A stretch of 64,000 nt of DNA from positions 3,906,001 to 3,970,000 of the forward strand of contig JAGVVL010000022.1 of assembly GCA_018287875.1 (NCBI GenBank). The letters are read 5' to 3'. This DNA comes from Nigrospora sphaerica. Its lineage: Eukaryota > Ascomycota > Sordariomycetes > Amphisphaeriales > Apiosporaceae. Below, piece after piece: positions 62,839 to 64,000 of the stretch (position 1 is its first letter; the number at the start of each line of letters is the position of its first letter). Under the pieces are notes generated by a model that had not been told where the DNA came from, did not search any database, and saw nothing but the letters and a program-made list of their open reading frames with translations. The position numbers and the translations under genes were made by a program.

Positions 62839-64000
62839 GGTCGTCGCTCTCCCGGGGGTCGCTCAAGGTGCAGGATGCGGCGTCCGTGGTCCCCCGGGAA
62901 CATGGCGGGCTCACGGCGCCTTCTTATGGTGGTGCCGCCCTCATTTTTCGCTCCGGTCGCCCGTGGAGTTGTCCAACAAGCGGTATACCGAGCTTTTTCA
63001 TTCTTGGTCGTGCAGGCTTGGTAGCCGTGCTTGAGTGGTGGAATATTGCTTTCTGCAGGTCGAGTATATGGTTTCGCCGGAGTATACTAGCTCCTTCGGG
63101 CAGCTCGGGCAGCTCGCCGAGACCAGTTAACATGCTAGTAATGCGGGGGAGGGCGGCGCCTGCGCCTGCACGCCCAAGGAGGTCCTATTATGCGTCGGTA
63201 CTCAGCTGACCATGGCGTCGGCTTTTGCACTTGGCGCCAAGCCTCCAACATATGGCTCGCCGTTGGCCATGAAACGGCTCGCTTGTCCTCGAATGCCGAC
63301 CGGGGCGAGGCAATGCGCCGAAGCGCTGCATACCATGCGGGGCAGTGGCCCGTGCAGACTTTAAAGGAAAACGAAAAAAAACCTCTTCCGAGCCGGACTG
63401 CCCGAAAATGCTCTCGCTCCAGACCCACGCAGTCCAGTCTTGGAAGTCCGAGCCATGGCAACATCATAGCGATGCAGACTCTTATCGTCGCGCCCCAGTT
63501 TCATGCATTCTATGCGGCGATTTTAGGGTATGTACCTCTTTCACCACGGGTGCAGAGCGCGGCCCCTGATTGTGATCGGCCCGGACTGGGACCTGACAGA
63601 TAGTGCGCACGCATCCTTCGGAAGCAGATCCCGGTGCTTTTGGGGGGGGGGGGGTGATGGGGAAGAGGCGAGGAACGGGAATGGATCTCACCACCCTACG
63701 CCGAAGAGCGTTGTTCCGATCGACCGGGTATTGGCTCAAAGCGTTCGCGAATCTAGTCGTAAGAACGGCCGAGGGGAAAACACTAGTCATTTTCAGGGAC
63801 CCGCTCCCCGTTATGTCCTCTGGAGTATGGCCGGCCGGGCTCCAACGGTAGCTGAGGGAGGAACTAGCAGGAAGAAGTACTAACGTACGTCCGTTCAAAA
63901 AGCTGACCGCGACTGGTGGAAAGCCCACGGCGTCGCGAGGGGGAAGGGCCAATAGACGAGGATCAAGGAAGCAAAGGCCGGGGGCTAAAGTCGGTTGGCT
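62839..64000. other. intergenic, upstream of the GH43 gene
   Basis: About 1.16 kb to the window edge. No gene is supported. It holds the GH43 promoter and a G-run of about a dozen bases near 63643-63654. Confidence 0.55.

Noticed and set aside
61399..63024. Plus-strand 541-residue open frame
   Set aside because: Antisense to GH43 and reads through its intron minisatellite; no domain or fold is recognisable.

Overview
This window is nuclear DNA of a filamentous ascomycete (Pezizomycotina, most likely a Sordariomycete). The genes carry short introns of about 45-130 bp with GT..AG borders and CTAAC/CTGAC-like branch sites, coding sequence is GC-rich with G/C third positions, and the gene set is fungal: a SepA/Bni1-type formin, Sec16, Hus1, TAF5, Med11, cyanide hydratase, a SAT4/rhodopsin-like membrane protein and a DUF6536 membrane protein. 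A pogo/Fot1-type transposon relic and stop codons that look like C-to-T changes at CpA suggest repeat-induced point mutation (RIP). I give species no finer than this.

Left block, 0.5-23.7 kb, is housekeeping: formin (-), a small single-pass membrane protein (+, three exons), a RING protein (+), the checkpoint clamp subunit Hus1 (+, four exons) and the COPII scaffold Sec16 (-). They are separated by unusually long intergenic stretches (up to 3.6 kb) with no convincing coding sequence.

Middle block, about 23.7-52 kb, has an accessory character. It starts with about 4.8 kb that holds no clear gene and becomes AT-rich. Then come a secreted FAD-dependent oxidoreductase (-), cyanide hydratase (-, three exons), a broken ankyrin-repeat gene (+), a DUF4419 protein (-, three exons), an alpha/beta hydrolase (-, two exons), a rhodopsin-like 7-TM protein (+, four exons), a degenerate FAD-binding fragment, a GMC-type long-chain alcohol oxidase (+, five exons), an orphan GC-rich ORF (+) and a 1.85-kb pogo/Fot1-like element with terminal inverted repeats and a TA target duplication. 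I see no PKS, NRPS, terpene synthase or pathway-specific regulator, so this is not a recognisable secondary-metabolite cluster.

Right block, 52-64 kb: Mediator subunit Med11 (-) and TFIID subunit TAF5 (+) are divergent, followed by a large polytopic DUF6536 protein (+, three exons) and a secreted GH43 arabinan-degrading enzyme (-, two exons) whose intron contains a 10-bp minisatellite.

Splice structures were worked out by hand from the sequence and checked for reading-frame continuity; every multi-exon model given as a gene sums to an intact reading frame. No tRNA, rRNA, CRISPR or telomeric sequence was recognised. The most interesting items are the possible alternative N-terminus of TAF5, the intronic minisatellite in GH43, the broken ankyrin gene, and the cyanide hydratase/flavoenzyme pair.
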